64,000 bases of DNA. Source: Actinomadura madurae (GTDB lineage: Bacteria; Actinomycetota; Actinomycetes; Streptosporangiales; Streptosporangiaceae). Position numbers and translations under genes: made by a program. Below are positions 26,340 through 34,442 of this stretch, in pieces (within the stretch, counting starts at the first letter, position 1; each line of letters starts with the position of its first letter). The DNA is taken from positions 423,356 to 487,355 of the forward strand of contig NZ_FOVH01000005.1 of assembly GCF_900115095.1 (NCBI RefSeq), read 5' to 3'. The notes under the pieces are model-generated. The model worked only from the letters and a program-made list of their open reading frames with translations, did not search any database and was not told the origin of the DNA.

Positions 26340-28331
26340 TCAGATGACGCCGGCCTCGGCCAGCCAGCGCCACAGCTCGTCCTGGTGGACGACGGTGACC
26401 CCGAGCTTCTCGGCCTTGCCGGTCTTGGCGGCGCCGACGTTGTCGCCGGCGAGCAGGTAGTCGGTCGTGGACGAGACCGACGAGGCGGTCACCGCGGCGG
26501 CCTGCTCGACCAGGCGGGTGACGTCCGGCCGGCTGATCTTGGCGCCCGAGCGCGGGTCGGTGAAGGCGCCGGTGATCACGACCGACTTGCCCTTGAGCGG
26601 CGAGTCGCCGGCGGCCGCCGCGTCGACCGGGCGGTCCTCGTCCAGGACGTCGAGGTTCACGCCGCGCTCGCGCAGCGCCGCGATCTCCTCCCGCACGTCC
26701 GCGCGGGCGAAGAAGGCCACGACGCTCTCGGCGGCCTTCGGCCCGATGTCGCGGATCGCCACCAGGTCGTCGACCGTCGCCGCGGCGACGTCCTCGATGC
26801 GCTCGTACCCGGCCAGGCACAGGCGCTTGGCCGTGCCCTCGGACGCCATCGGGATCGCCAGGCCGATCAGCGCGCGGCGCAGCCCCATCCCCTTGGAGGA
26901 CGCGATCGACTCGACCATGTTCCGGGCGCTGACCTCGCCCATCCGCTCGTAGCCGAGCAACTGCTCGGCCGTCAGGTCGTAGAAGTCGCTGCGCCGCCGG
27001 AGCACGCCCTCCTCGGCGAGCTTCTCGATCCAGGTGTCGCCGACGCCCTCCATGTCGGCCGCCGGACGCGAGGCCCAGTGCATCAGCCGGCGCGTCGCCT
27101 GGGCAGGGCACTGCAGGTTCACGCACCAGCGCTCCTCGCCGGTGCCGCGGACCTCCAGCTCCGACCCGCACGACGGGCAGTGCTCCGGCGGGACGATCTC
27201 GACCTCGCTCCCGTCACGCCGCTCCGGCAGCGACCGGCCGGCGAACGGGATCACGTCGCCGCGCCGCACGACCGCGACCGTGTCGCCGATCCGCAGGTCG
27301 CGCTCGCGGATCAGCCGCGGGTTGTGCAGGGTGACGTTCTCCACCGTCACGCCGCCGACGAACACGGGGGCGACCTTCGCGCGCGGCGGGACGCGGCCGA
27401 TCTTGCCGACCGGCCACTCCACCGACAGCAGCGTCGTCAGCTTCTCCTCCGGCGGGTACTTGAACGCGATCGCCCCGCGCGGCTCGGCGCTGTTGAATCC
27501 CGCGGCGTCGAACGCCGCCGGCTCGTGCAGCCGGACGACCGCGCCGTCGATGTCGTAGTCCAGCCCGTCGCGGCGGTCGCCGATCTCGTGGATCGCGTCC
27601 AGCACCTCGCCGGCGTCCGCGCACACGTACTGGGCGACCGGCTCGAACCCGGCCGGGATCTCCACGGCGGCGCCGTCGCGGTCGGCGCCGAACGCGTAGA
27701 ACCGCAGCAGCCGCTTGGCCTTCGCGGCGGCCTCCGGGTCCTTGAGCACCAGCGTCCCGGCGGCGCCCGAGCGGGGGTTGGTCAGCGTGCGTTCGGGGTG
27801 CGCCTCGTTGTAGGCCGCCCAGACCGACCGCAGCATGACGGCCTCGCCGCGCACCTCGACCCGGCCGGGAGCCTCGATCTCGGCCGGCAGGCCCGGGATC
27901 ACGTGGCGCACCTTCTCGGTGACCAGCTCGCCGACCGCGCCGGTGCCGCGGGTGGCGACGTAGTCGAGCTTCCCGCCGGTGTAGACGATGCTGAGGGAGA
28001 GCCCGTCGAGCTTCTCCGAGACGCGGAAGACCTGGCCGCCGAACCGCTCGCAGAATGTGCGGATCTGCGCCTCGTCCGTCGCCTTCGCCAGCGAGAGCAT
28101 CGGACGCGCATGGCGCACGGTCGGCCCGGTGAGCTCCGCCGGCGCGTTGACCTTGTCGAGCGGGCTGTCGGCGGGTTCGAGCCCGGGGTGCTCGGCGACG
28201 AGCGCCGCCAGCTCGTCCTTGAGCGCGTCGTAGTCGGCGTCCGGCAGGGGGCTGTCGCCGGCGCCGTAGTACAGGTCGTTCAGCCGCCTGACCTCGGCGG
28301 TCAGCTCCAGGATGCGCTTTTCGACGTCCAC
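26340..28331 (-). CDS. ligA: NAD-dependent DNA ligase LigA
   Basis: A 663-residue ligase that joins nicks in replication and repair using NAD+. Domains in order: Ia region (DADYDALKDELAAL), adenylation domain with SEKLDGLSLS (catalytic Lys107), OB fold, four-Cys zinc finger (CPSCGSELEV with CVNLQCPAQ), HhH repeats (GERIED-like stretch and IRDIGPKAAESV), and a C-terminal BRCT domain (GKSVVITGAFTD). I choose the GTG at 28329-28331 with GAAGGG just upstream. Length is within the normal range. Whether it is the only LigA of the genome cannot be told here. Confidence 0.95.
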   Translation of the reverse strand: MDVEKRILELTAEVRRLNDLYYGAGDSPLPDADYDALKDELAALVAEHPGLEPADSPLDKVNAPAELTGPTVRHARPMLSLAKATDEAQIRTFCERFGGQVFRVSEKLDGLSLSIVYTGGKLDYVATRGTGAVGELVTEKVRHVIPGLPAEIEAPGRVEVRGEAVMLRSVWAAYNEAHPERTLTNPRSGAAGTLVLKDPEAAAKAKRLLRFYAFGADRDGAAVEIPAGFEPVAQYVCADAGEVLDAIHEIGDRRDGLDYDIDGAVVRLHEPAAFDAAGFNSAEPRGAIAFKYPPEEKLTTLLSVEWPVGKIGRVPPRAKVAPVFVGGVTVENVTLHNPRLIRERDLRIGDTVAVVRRGDVIPFAGRSLPERRDGSEVEIVPPEHCPSCGSELEVRGTGEERWCVNLQCPAQATRRLMHWASRPAADMEGVGDTWIEKLAEEGVLRRRSDFYDLTAEQLLGYERMGEVSARNMVESIASSKGMGLRRALIGLAIPMASEGTAKRLCLAGYERIEDVAAATVDDLVAIRDIGPKAAESVVAFFARADVREEIAALRERGVNLDVLDEDRPVDAAAAGDSPLKGKSVVITGAFTDPRSGAKISRPDVTRLVEQAAAVTASSVSSTTDYLLAGDNVGAAKTGKAEKLGVTVVHQDELWRWLAEAGVI

Positions 28332-28425
28332 CCTTCGATTAAACGCGACGGCACCGACAGTCTCCGCCCTCCAGCGGCGCCCGCGCCGGGCCGCCGGGGC
28401 CCGCGGGGCTGGATAGCATCTCCGG

Positions 28426-30027
28426 GTGGACGATGGGGAGACGGCGGCCGGGCTGCCGGTCGCGGACATGGACCCGCGGCGGATCCATACCGCGCTGAGC
28501 CTGCTGGCGGACCGGCGGTGGTGGACCCTCGGCGAGCTGGTCCGGGAGACCGGGGCGCCGCGGCGCTCGGTGGAGTCGCTGCTGGCCGGGCTGTCGCTGG
28601 AGCGTGCCGGCGGCGACCGGTTCCGCCTCACCCCCGAGCAGAGCGGCGAGATCGCCGGCGTGCTGCGCACCGGCCACCGTCCGCTCGACCCGGCCGATCC
28701 CGTGGGGCACCTGCTGGCCGAGCACGCCGGCGTGGTCGAACGCGTGGCCGGGCTGATCGAGCGGGCGCCGCGGGCGCGGCACGTGCTCGACCACGTGTCG
28801 GCGACGCCGGAGACGGTGGTGCGGCGCGCGCTGCTGCTGGGCGCGCGGTTCTGGCTGCCGGGCACGCGGCTGCTGTGCGTGGGCGACCACGACCTGACCT
28901 CGCTGGCGGTCGGGCTGGTCCACCCCGGCGTGCAGACCACCGTGGTGGACGTAGACGAGCGGATCCTGGCCTACATCGACGCGTGCGCCGCCGAGCTGGG
29001 CGTGGACGTCCGCACCCGCTGGGCCGATCTGAGGCTGGGGCTCCCGCCGTCGGCCGCCGCGTCCGCGGACCTGGCGGTGACCGACCCCCCGTACACGCCC
29101 GAGGGCGTCGGGCTGTTCGTGGCGCGGGCCGTGCAGGGCCTGCGGGACCAGGGGCGGGGAAGGGTCCTGCTCGCCTACGGGGCGAGCGACCGCACCCCGA
29201 TGCTCGCGCTGAAGGTGCAGCAGGCGCTGCAGGACCTGAACCTGGTGTCCGAGGCCGTCTACCCGGATTTCAACCGCTATCTCGGCGCGGAGGCGATCGG
29301 CTCGCGCGCCGACCTGTACGTCCTGCGGCCGACCGGCAGGACCCTGCCCGCCGCCGACGCCCGTGCCGACCGGTTCGCCACGGCCATCTACACCCAGGGG
29401 CCGCAGGCGGTCGAGGCCCGGACCGCCGCGCCGGTCTCGGCCGACGACATCGCCGGCCTGGAGCCGGACGTCCTGGTCGGCGACTGGCCGAAGGGGACGC
29501 TCGCGCAGGTGCCGCGGGTGCGGTTGACGACCTGGCTGGCGAAGCCGTACGCGGCGCGGGTGCGGCGGGCGGCCGTCGCGCTCCCGCCGGGGCTGGAGGC
29601 GGCGCTGGTCCGGGTGCTGCTGGCCACCCGCGCCGAGCAGGTGCGGGTGTTCCTGCCCGAACCCCCGGACGACCTCTCGGACGACCTCTCGGCCGAGGCC
29701 GAGCTGCTGGCGGGCGTGTACGAGCTGACCCGGCGCGGCCCGGCCGTCGAAGCGGTTCGCGTCCCGCCCGGTGGAGACGACCCGGCGCGCCGGATCGTCC
29801 GCGCCGTCATGGACCGGGCGCATGGAAAGATCGTCAACGTCTGGCGGGACGCGCTGATCGACCTGCACGACGGCCTGACGAAGCGCCAAGCCCGCGCCGT
29901 CGTGGCCGAGGCCGCGCCGTGGGCGCGGGACGTCACCCTGCTGGAGGTGCCGGCCCACCGGCTGCGCGAGCTTCCCGGCGCCGTCCGCTCGTCCCTGGAC
30001 CTCGTCCCGGCGGCGTCGGCCGGGTAG
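28426..30027 (+). CDS. BpsA/DUF43-like aminopropyl- or methyltransferase-fold protein
   Basis: A 533-residue protein. An N-terminal winged-helix (LSLLADRRWWTLGELVRETGAPRRSVESLL) is followed by a Rossmann domain with LLCVGDHDLTSLAVGLV, VVDVDERILAYIDACA, WADLRLGLPP and VTDPPYTPEG. This is the pattern of archaeal/bacterial branched-polyamine synthase BpsA, which transfers aminopropyl groups. The C-terminal 180 residues are an extra domain without assignment. It is divergent from LigA across a 94-bp gap and begins at GTG 28426. The BpsA-like fold is well supported; polyamine substrate in this organism is inference. Confidence 0.75.
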   Translation: MDDGETAAGLPVADMDPRRIHTALSLLADRRWWTLGELVRETGAPRRSVESLLAGLSLERAGGDRFRLTPEQSGEIAGVLRTGHRPLDPADPVGHLLAEHAGVVERVAGLIERAPRARHVLDHVSATPETVVRRALLLGARFWLPGTRLLCVGDHDLTSLAVGLVHPGVQTTVVDVDERILAYIDACAAELGVDVRTRWADLRLGLPPSAAASADLAVTDPPYTPEGVGLFVARAVQGLRDQGRGRVLLAYGASDRTPMLALKVQQALQDLNLVSEAVYPDFNRYLGAEAIGSRADLYVLRPTGRTLPAADARADRFATAIYTQGPQAVEARTAAPVSADDIAGLEPDVLVGDWPKGTLAQVPRVRLTTWLAKPYAARVRRAAVALPPGLEAALVRVLLATRAEQVRVFLPEPPDDLSDDLSAEAELLAGVYELTRRGPAVEAVRVPPGGDDPARRIVRAVMDRAHGKIVNVWRDALIDLHDGLTKRQARAVVAEAAPWARDVTLLEVPAHRLRELPGAVRSSLDLVPAASAG

Positions 30028-30371
30028 CGCAAGGGCGCGGGCCGCGATCCGCGAGGTCAGGTACCGCGGGGGTTCCCGCCGCCCGCCCGGGACGGTCACG
30101 CTGCCGGACCCTCCGTGCGCGCTGCGCACCGATTGGTTCATCCGGGTTCGGCCGGACGCCCTTGAAGTTAAGATCCACTCGTTATTAGCATCGGACCATG
30201 ATCACGGTCTTACCGCCGTACCGGTGACCTTTTCCTACAGATTTTAAATATGCCCGGCCGCATGACGGGCCGGCATATCGAGCGGTCCCCCGGACCGCAC
30301 GTCGGTTGATGTCCCTGACTTGACGTGAAACATCGTCCGAAACGATCTGACAGCGGGGAGAAGAGACGGGT
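30028..30371. other. Leader/intergenic region before the LmbU-type gene
   Basis: About 340 bp, less G+C-rich than its surroundings around 30170-30260. It holds two adjacent hairpins: one with a bulge at 30249-30277 (TATGCCCGGCC pairing with GGGCCGGCATA) and a perfect 7-bp stem at 30282-30298 (GCGGTCC, CCC loop, GGACCGC). A small palindrome ATCGT-CCGAA-ACGAT lies about 20 bp before the LmbU ribosome site region, and TTGACG at 30320-30325 could be a -35 element. No gene is evident. Confidence 0.5.
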
Positions 30372-30977
30372 ATGAAGGTTGTTTCGGAAACCAGCAGGCG
30401 CCTGTCACTGGATCGTCGGGCGATGACCAAGCGGACCAGCCTGCTGCTCCCGGAAGAACTGTCGATCGAGTCCTGGGTGAGCATCGGGCAGGAGATCTCC
30501 GTCATCGCGGACGCGTCGTCGTGGTGGCTGGGCGACTGGCTCGTCTACGGCCAGGAGATGTACCCCGGGCGGTACCGCCGCGCGATGAAGGGGACGGGGC
30601 TGTCCTACCAGACGCTGCGCAACTACGCGTGGATCGCCCGCCGTTTTCCCATGTCCCGTCGACGGGACACGCTCAGCATGCAGCACCACGCCGAGGTGGT
30701 GGCGCTCCCCGACGCCGAGCAGGACGAATGGCTCGACCGGGCCGCACTCGACGGCTGGTCGGTCACCGAGCTGCGCCGGCGGCTGCGGGCCGCGCGGCAG
30801 AACCGGCCGGCGGACGCCGCCGCCGACCCCACCTTCATCCTCCGGGTGAACGTGGACGCCGAGCGGCAGCGGCGGTGGGAGGAGGCGGCGGAGCAGACCG
30901 GCGCCGACCTGACCCGCTGGGTGTGCGACGCCCTGGACCGGGCCGCGGTGAACGTGCTGGAAAACGACGACAAATGA
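30372..30977 (+). CDS. LmbU-family transcriptional regulator
   Basis: A 201-residue regulator matching LmbU of lincomycin biosynthesis, a pathway-specific activator family found in many actinomycete clusters. Diagnostic is the segment SWWLGDWLVYGQEMYPGRYR (residues about 55-75), then TGLSYQTLRNYAWIARRFP, HHAEVVALPDAEQDEWL and WSVTELRRRLR. The core is an HTH-like region; the C-terminal 50 residues are helical and charged. It is the first gene of the cluster on the left and so its probable on-switch. An 18-bp palindrome lies within the coding sequence at 30652, nearly identical to one in the major operon promoter, suggesting feedback or cross-control. Confidence 0.88.
   Translation: MKVVSETSRRLSLDRRAMTKRTSLLLPEELSIESWVSIGQEISVIADASSWWLGDWLVYGQEMYPGRYRRAMKGTGLSYQTLRNYAWIARRFPMSRRRDTLSMQHHAEVVALPDAEQDEWLDRAALDGWSVTELRRRLRAARQNRPADAAADPTFILRVNVDAERQRRWEEAAEQTGADLTRWVCDALDRAAVNVLENDDK
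30652..30669. promoter_or_regulatory. Cluster palindrome, copy A (within LmbU-type gene)
   Basis: TGTCCCGTCGACGGGACA is a perfect 18-bp palindrome. It differs by one central base from the palindrome at 48042-48059 upstream of the adenylation-carrier operon. Being inside a coding region it could be coincidental, but the match over 17 of 18 bases within one cluster is notable. Confidence 0.5.
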
Positions 30978-30996
30978 CGTGAGCCGAGAATTCGAG

Positions 30997-31016
30997 GCGC
31001 CATCTGGCGATGGCGC
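30997..31016 (+). terminator. Hairpin after the LmbU-type gene
   Basis: GCGCCATC and GATGGCGC form an 8-bp stem with a 4-nt loop 19 bp after the LmbU-type stop. It may end or attenuate transcription before the GNAT gene. Confidence 0.5.
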
Positions 31017-31037
31017 TCCCATGACGGGAGGCCGATT

Positions 31038-31559
31038 CTGTCCCGGGTACGACCGCTGCGTAAAGAGGACATCGACCCGGTCCTCAACCTGTGGGGCCAT
31101 CTCGGCGCCGAGGACATCGAACTGATCTCCTATGACCGCTGGGGGCCCGGTGTCCCCGTTCCCGCGAGGCCGGACGTCGCGGAGGTCGAGGCGCTCACCA
31201 CCGATCCGCACACCGGGGTCACGGCATTGCTGGAGGACATGTTGTCGCCCGCGTCGCCGCATTTCTGTTTCGTGGCCGACGCGGACGGCGGGCCGGTCGG
31301 CTTCGTCACCGGCATGGTCGGGCCGATCGGGCTGTTCGAGAACCGCGCGGGCCGGATCGAGGACCTCTTCGTGCTGCCCGCCCACCGGCGCCGCGGCCTC
31401 GCCACCGAGCTGGTGGACGCGGCGGTCGCCGAGCTCGGCCGCCGAGGCGTGGTCGTCTACAACGTCGAGGTCCCGCACGACTGGCGCGCCGGCCTGGCGT
31501 TCTGGCGGCGCCGCCGGCACTGGAAGCAGGACGCCGTGGTGTTCTCCCGCTACGACTGA
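31038..31559 (+). CDS. GNAT-family N-acetyltransferase
   Basis: A protein of about 173 residues with the acetyl-CoA-binding GNAT motif A (IEDLFVLPAHRRRGLATELVDAAVAEL). No ATG exists before the fold begins: in-frame codons run from SRVRPLRKEDIDPVLNLW, so the likely start is CTG at 31038 (GGGAGG six nt upstream) or a nearby rare codon. The TTG at 31227 would remove the first beta-alpha units. It would acetylate a small-molecule amine, perhaps the product or an intermediate for self-protection; that role is inferred from its place between the regulator and an oxygenase-fold gene of the cluster. Confidence 0.8.
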   Translation: MSRVRPLRKEDIDPVLNLWGHLGAEDIELISYDRWGPGVPVPARPDVAEVEALTTDPHTGVTALLEDMLSPASPHFCFVADADGGPVGFVTGMVGPIGLFENRAGRIEDLFVLPAHRRRGLATELVDAAVAELGRRGVVVYNVEVPHDWRAGLAFWRRRRHWKQDAVVFSRYD

Positions 31560-31605
31560 GCCCGCCGGTCGCGGCCCCCAGATCGACCAGCGGAGGAGGA
31601 GTGCC

Positions 31606-32532
31606 ATGGCAGAGGTGACGAGGCTGACGGCGCCCGCGCGCGCGGCGGGCGCGGCGATCCGGGAGCGGATCAGGCGGGACGGCTTCGTCGTCCTGAAGGG
31701 GCTGCTCCCGCCCGGGGAGGTGACCGGCCTGCGCGGGCTGGTGGCGGGCGTCCTGGCGGATCACGGGCACCTCAAGGACGGCGCCCCGCCGGACGACCTG
31801 GTCCCCGACGCCAACCGGCGCGACGGCAGCCCCGGCTGGTGGCACATGTACGAGGACCTCCAGCGGCTGGAGGCGATGCACCGGCTGGCGCACCACCCGG
31901 CGCTGACCGGGCCCGCGCGGGCGACGGTGGGCGGGCGGCTGCTGAACCATCCCCGCCGCTACCTCAGCCTGGTCCCGCCGGGCTTCCGGATCCCGCCGCA
32001 CCAGGAGTACCTGCAGATCCAGGGGACGCCGGACGTGCTGACCGCGTGGATCCCGCTGACCCGGTCCGGCCCGGACACCTGCGCGCTCCGGGTCCTGCGC
32101 GAGTCCGGGCCGCGGCGGGTGCGGCCGCTGACCACCCTGCCCGCGCCCTTCGGCGGCGCCGAGGCCGAGGCGCCGCCCGCGGACGACCCGGCCTGGTGGG
32201 TGGGGACGGACCTGGTGCCCGGCGACGTCGTCCTGCTGCACGGCCTCACCGTGTGGGGCTGCGACGAGAACCGGTCGCCCGGCCTGGCGGGGTCGCTGTG
32301 GGCCCGCTACCAGCCGGCGCGGCTCCCGGTGTGCCGGGCGTCGCTGCATCCGCACCACTACCCGCGGCTGCCCGGGTGGAAGGCCCTCACGCGCGGCTGG
32401 TCGTCCCGGCGCTGGGTGCGGACGCCGTGGCCCCGCAGGGAGGCGCCGTTCGTGCTGGCCCGGACGCTGGAGGACTGGCATCGGGAGGTGCCGCCGCCCG
32501 CGGCGGAGCTCGTCGATGTGATCGGCCCCTGA
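31606..32532 (+). CDS. Phytanoyl-CoA-dioxygenase-fold protein with altered iron site
   Basis: A 308-residue double-stranded beta-helix protein of the PhyH Fe(II)/2-oxoglutarate family. The proximal ligand pair is present as HQE (His132, Glu134) in IPPHQEYLQIQG. The distal segment GDVVLLHGLTVWGCDENRS, which in the family normally reads THGS-N-S, has Trp217 where the second His ligand should be, though His212 is nearby. The 2-OG-binding Arg may be in SLWARY. The enzyme may thus be inactive, or use His212. GGAGGAGG precedes the ATG at 31606. The ABC transporter gene follows after 3 bp. Confidence 0.75.
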   Translation: MAEVTRLTAPARAAGAAIRERIRRDGFVVLKGLLPPGEVTGLRGLVAGVLADHGHLKDGAPPDDLVPDANRRDGSPGWWHMYEDLQRLEAMHRLAHHPALTGPARATVGGRLLNHPRRYLSLVPPGFRIPPHQEYLQIQGTPDVLTAWIPLTRSGPDTCALRVLRESGPRRVRPLTTLPAPFGGAEAEAPPADDPAWWVGTDLVPGDVVLLHGLTVWGCDENRSPGLAGSLWARYQPARLPVCRASLHPHHYPRLPGWKALTRGWSSRRWVRTPWPRREAPFVLARTLEDWHREVPPPAAELVDVIGP

Positions 32533-32535
32533 CGG

Positions 32536-34440
32536 GTGCGCGCGGCTGGGCGCCTGCGCGGCCTGCGCGTCTCGGTCCGGCGCGCCGGCGCGACGGTGGC
32601 CGCGATCCTGCGGCTGGCCTGGCGGGCGTCTCCATCGCTGGTCGTCGTGGTGGTCGCGCTGGCGGTGGTGTCGGCGCTGGTGACGCCGGTGACGCTGGTG
32701 CTGGTGCGGCTGGTCGTCGACGCGTGGGTGGACGGCGCCGAGGCGGTGGCGGTCCCGCTGGTGGCCGCGATCGCCGTGGTGAACGCCCTCGGCACGGTGA
32801 CGCAGGCGCTGCTGGCGATGAAGCAGGAGGAGCTGGCGGCCCGCATCGGGGTGACGGCCGAGCAGCGGCTGCTGGACGTCGCGGCCGGGGTCCCGCTGAC
32901 CCGGTTCGACGAGTCGCGGTGGTACGACGCGGTGGCGCGGGCCGAGGACGACATCGACTGGCGGCCGGAGCTCGCGATGGCGACGGCGCTGCGCTTCCTC
33001 GGCATCGTGACGGCGATCGGCGGGCTGGCCGCCATCGTCGGGACGCTGCAGGCCGGGATGCTGGCGCTCGGCGTGCTCGCCGCCGTGCCGATGCTCGTGC
33101 ACCGGCGCGTCAAGGCGCGCACGCTCTACCGCGTCCGGCGGGAGAACACGATGCGGGCCCGGCGGCGCGACTACCTCGTCGAGGTGCTGCTGCGGCCCGA
33201 GCTGGCGAAGGACGTGCGCGGCTACGGGCTGGGCGGCGCGTTCGCCCGCGGGCACGCGGAGGTCGCGGACGAGATGCTGCGCCGCGAGCTGGCGGTGCAG
33301 CGCCGCAACGTCGCCTGGTCCGTGCTCGCGGGGGTGCTGAGCGCGGCCTGCCTGCTCGCCGCCTACCTGGTGGCGGGACGGCACGCGGTGGGCGCCGGGG
33401 TGTCGGCCGGTGAGCTGTTCCTGGCGTTCACGGCCTTCGCCACCCTCACCACCAGCGTGGTCGACCTGTTCGGGATCGCCGTCGACCTTGAGGAGCACTC
33501 GGCGTACCTGGCGGAGTACTTCGAGCTCGTCGACGGCGTGCCGCCGGCCGCCGCCTCCCGGCCGTCCCGCCACGTGCCCGCCCCACCGCCGGAGACGCCG
33601 CCGGAGACGCCGCCCGGCATGGCGCCGTCCATCGAGTTCCGCGACGTCTGGTACACCTACCCGACCGGCGTCCCGGCGCTGCGCGGCCTGTCGTTCACGG
33701 TCGAGTCGGGCGAGCTGGTCGCGCTGATGGGGGAGAACGGCGCGGGCAAGTCCACCGTCGTCAAGCTGCTGCTCGGCCTGCTGGAGCCGGACGCGGGCGC
33801 CGTCCTGGTCGGCGGCGCGGACGTCCGGGACCTCGGCGAGGAGCGCGTGCGCGCGCTCGTCGGGGTGCTGTTCCAGGAGTTCGGGCGGTACGAGTTCTCC
33901 ATGGCCGAGGGCGTGCGGCTCGGCCGGGTCGGCGAGGAGCTGGACCGGGACCGCATGTGGCGGGCGCTGGACGTGACCGGGCTGCGGCCGGTCGCCGACC
34001 GGCTCCCGCAGGGCGTGGACACCCCGGTCGGCCGCCAGTTCCCGGGCGCGCGGGAACTGTCGGGCGGGCAGTGGCAGCGCTTGGCCCTCGCCCGCGTCGT
34101 GTACCGGGACGCGCCCGTGTGGATCCTGGACGAGCCCACGGCCGCGCTCGACCCCACCGCCGAGGCCGGCTTCCTGCGGCACCTGCGGCGCGACGGCGGC
34201 CCGCGCACCGTCGTGCTCGTCACGCACCGGCTGGACAGCGCGCGGATCGCCGACCGGATCCTGGTGATGCGCGACGGGCGGCTCGCCGAGGAGGGGACGC
34301 ACGAGGAGCTGCTGCGCTCCGGCGGCGTCTACGCCGCCCAGCGCGCCGCCTTCGAGGAGGCCGCGGGCGACGTCCGCGCCATGCGGGCGGGACCGGCCGG
34401 GCCGCCGGGGCGGGGCGAACCGGGCGGGCGTCCCGCGTGA
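32536..34440 (+). CDS. ABC exporter, fused permease and ATPase
   Basis: A 634-residue half-transporter: about six membrane spans in residues 20-320 and a nucleotide-binding domain in 365-600. Walker A is GENGAGKST, the signature LSGGQWQRLALAR, Walker B VWILDEPTA and the switch His is in VTHRLD. Such half-transporters work as homodimers to export peptides or small molecules; there is no N-terminal C39 peptidase domain, so leader cleavage is left to another protein, perhaps the S9 peptidase. It starts at GTG 32536, coupled to the PhyH-fold gene, and is the only evident exporter of the cluster. It converges on the arginase-fold gene with a 2-bp gap. Confidence 0.92.
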   Translation: MRAAGRLRGLRVSVRRAGATVAAILRLAWRASPSLVVVVVALAVVSALVTPVTLVLVRLVVDAWVDGAEAVAVPLVAAIAVVNALGTVTQALLAMKQEELAARIGVTAEQRLLDVAAGVPLTRFDESRWYDAVARAEDDIDWRPELAMATALRFLGIVTAIGGLAAIVGTLQAGMLALGVLAAVPMLVHRRVKARTLYRVRRENTMRARRRDYLVEVLLRPELAKDVRGYGLGGAFARGHAEVADEMLRRELAVQRRNVAWSVLAGVLSAACLLAAYLVAGRHAVGAGVSAGELFLAFTAFATLTTSVVDLFGIAVDLEEHSAYLAEYFELVDGVPPAAASRPSRHVPAPPPETPPETPPGMAPSIEFRDVWYTYPTGVPALRGLSFTVESGELVALMGENGAGKSTVVKLLLGLLEPDAGAVLVGGADVRDLGEERVRALVGVLFQEFGRYEFSMAEGVRLGRVGEELDRDRMWRALDVTGLRPVADRLPQGVDTPVGRQFPGARELSGGQWQRLALARVVYRDAPVWILDEPTAALDPTAEAGFLRHLRRDGGPRTVVLVTHRLDSARIADRILVMRDGRLAEEGTHEELLRSGGVYAAQRAAFEEAAGDVRAMRAGPAGPPGRGEPGGRPA

Positions 34441-34442
34441 GG

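Noticed and set aside
25875..30188. 1437-residue + strand ORF opposite LigA and over the BpsA-like gene
   Set aside because: No family pattern; it is the antisense and +1 frame of two well-supported genes.
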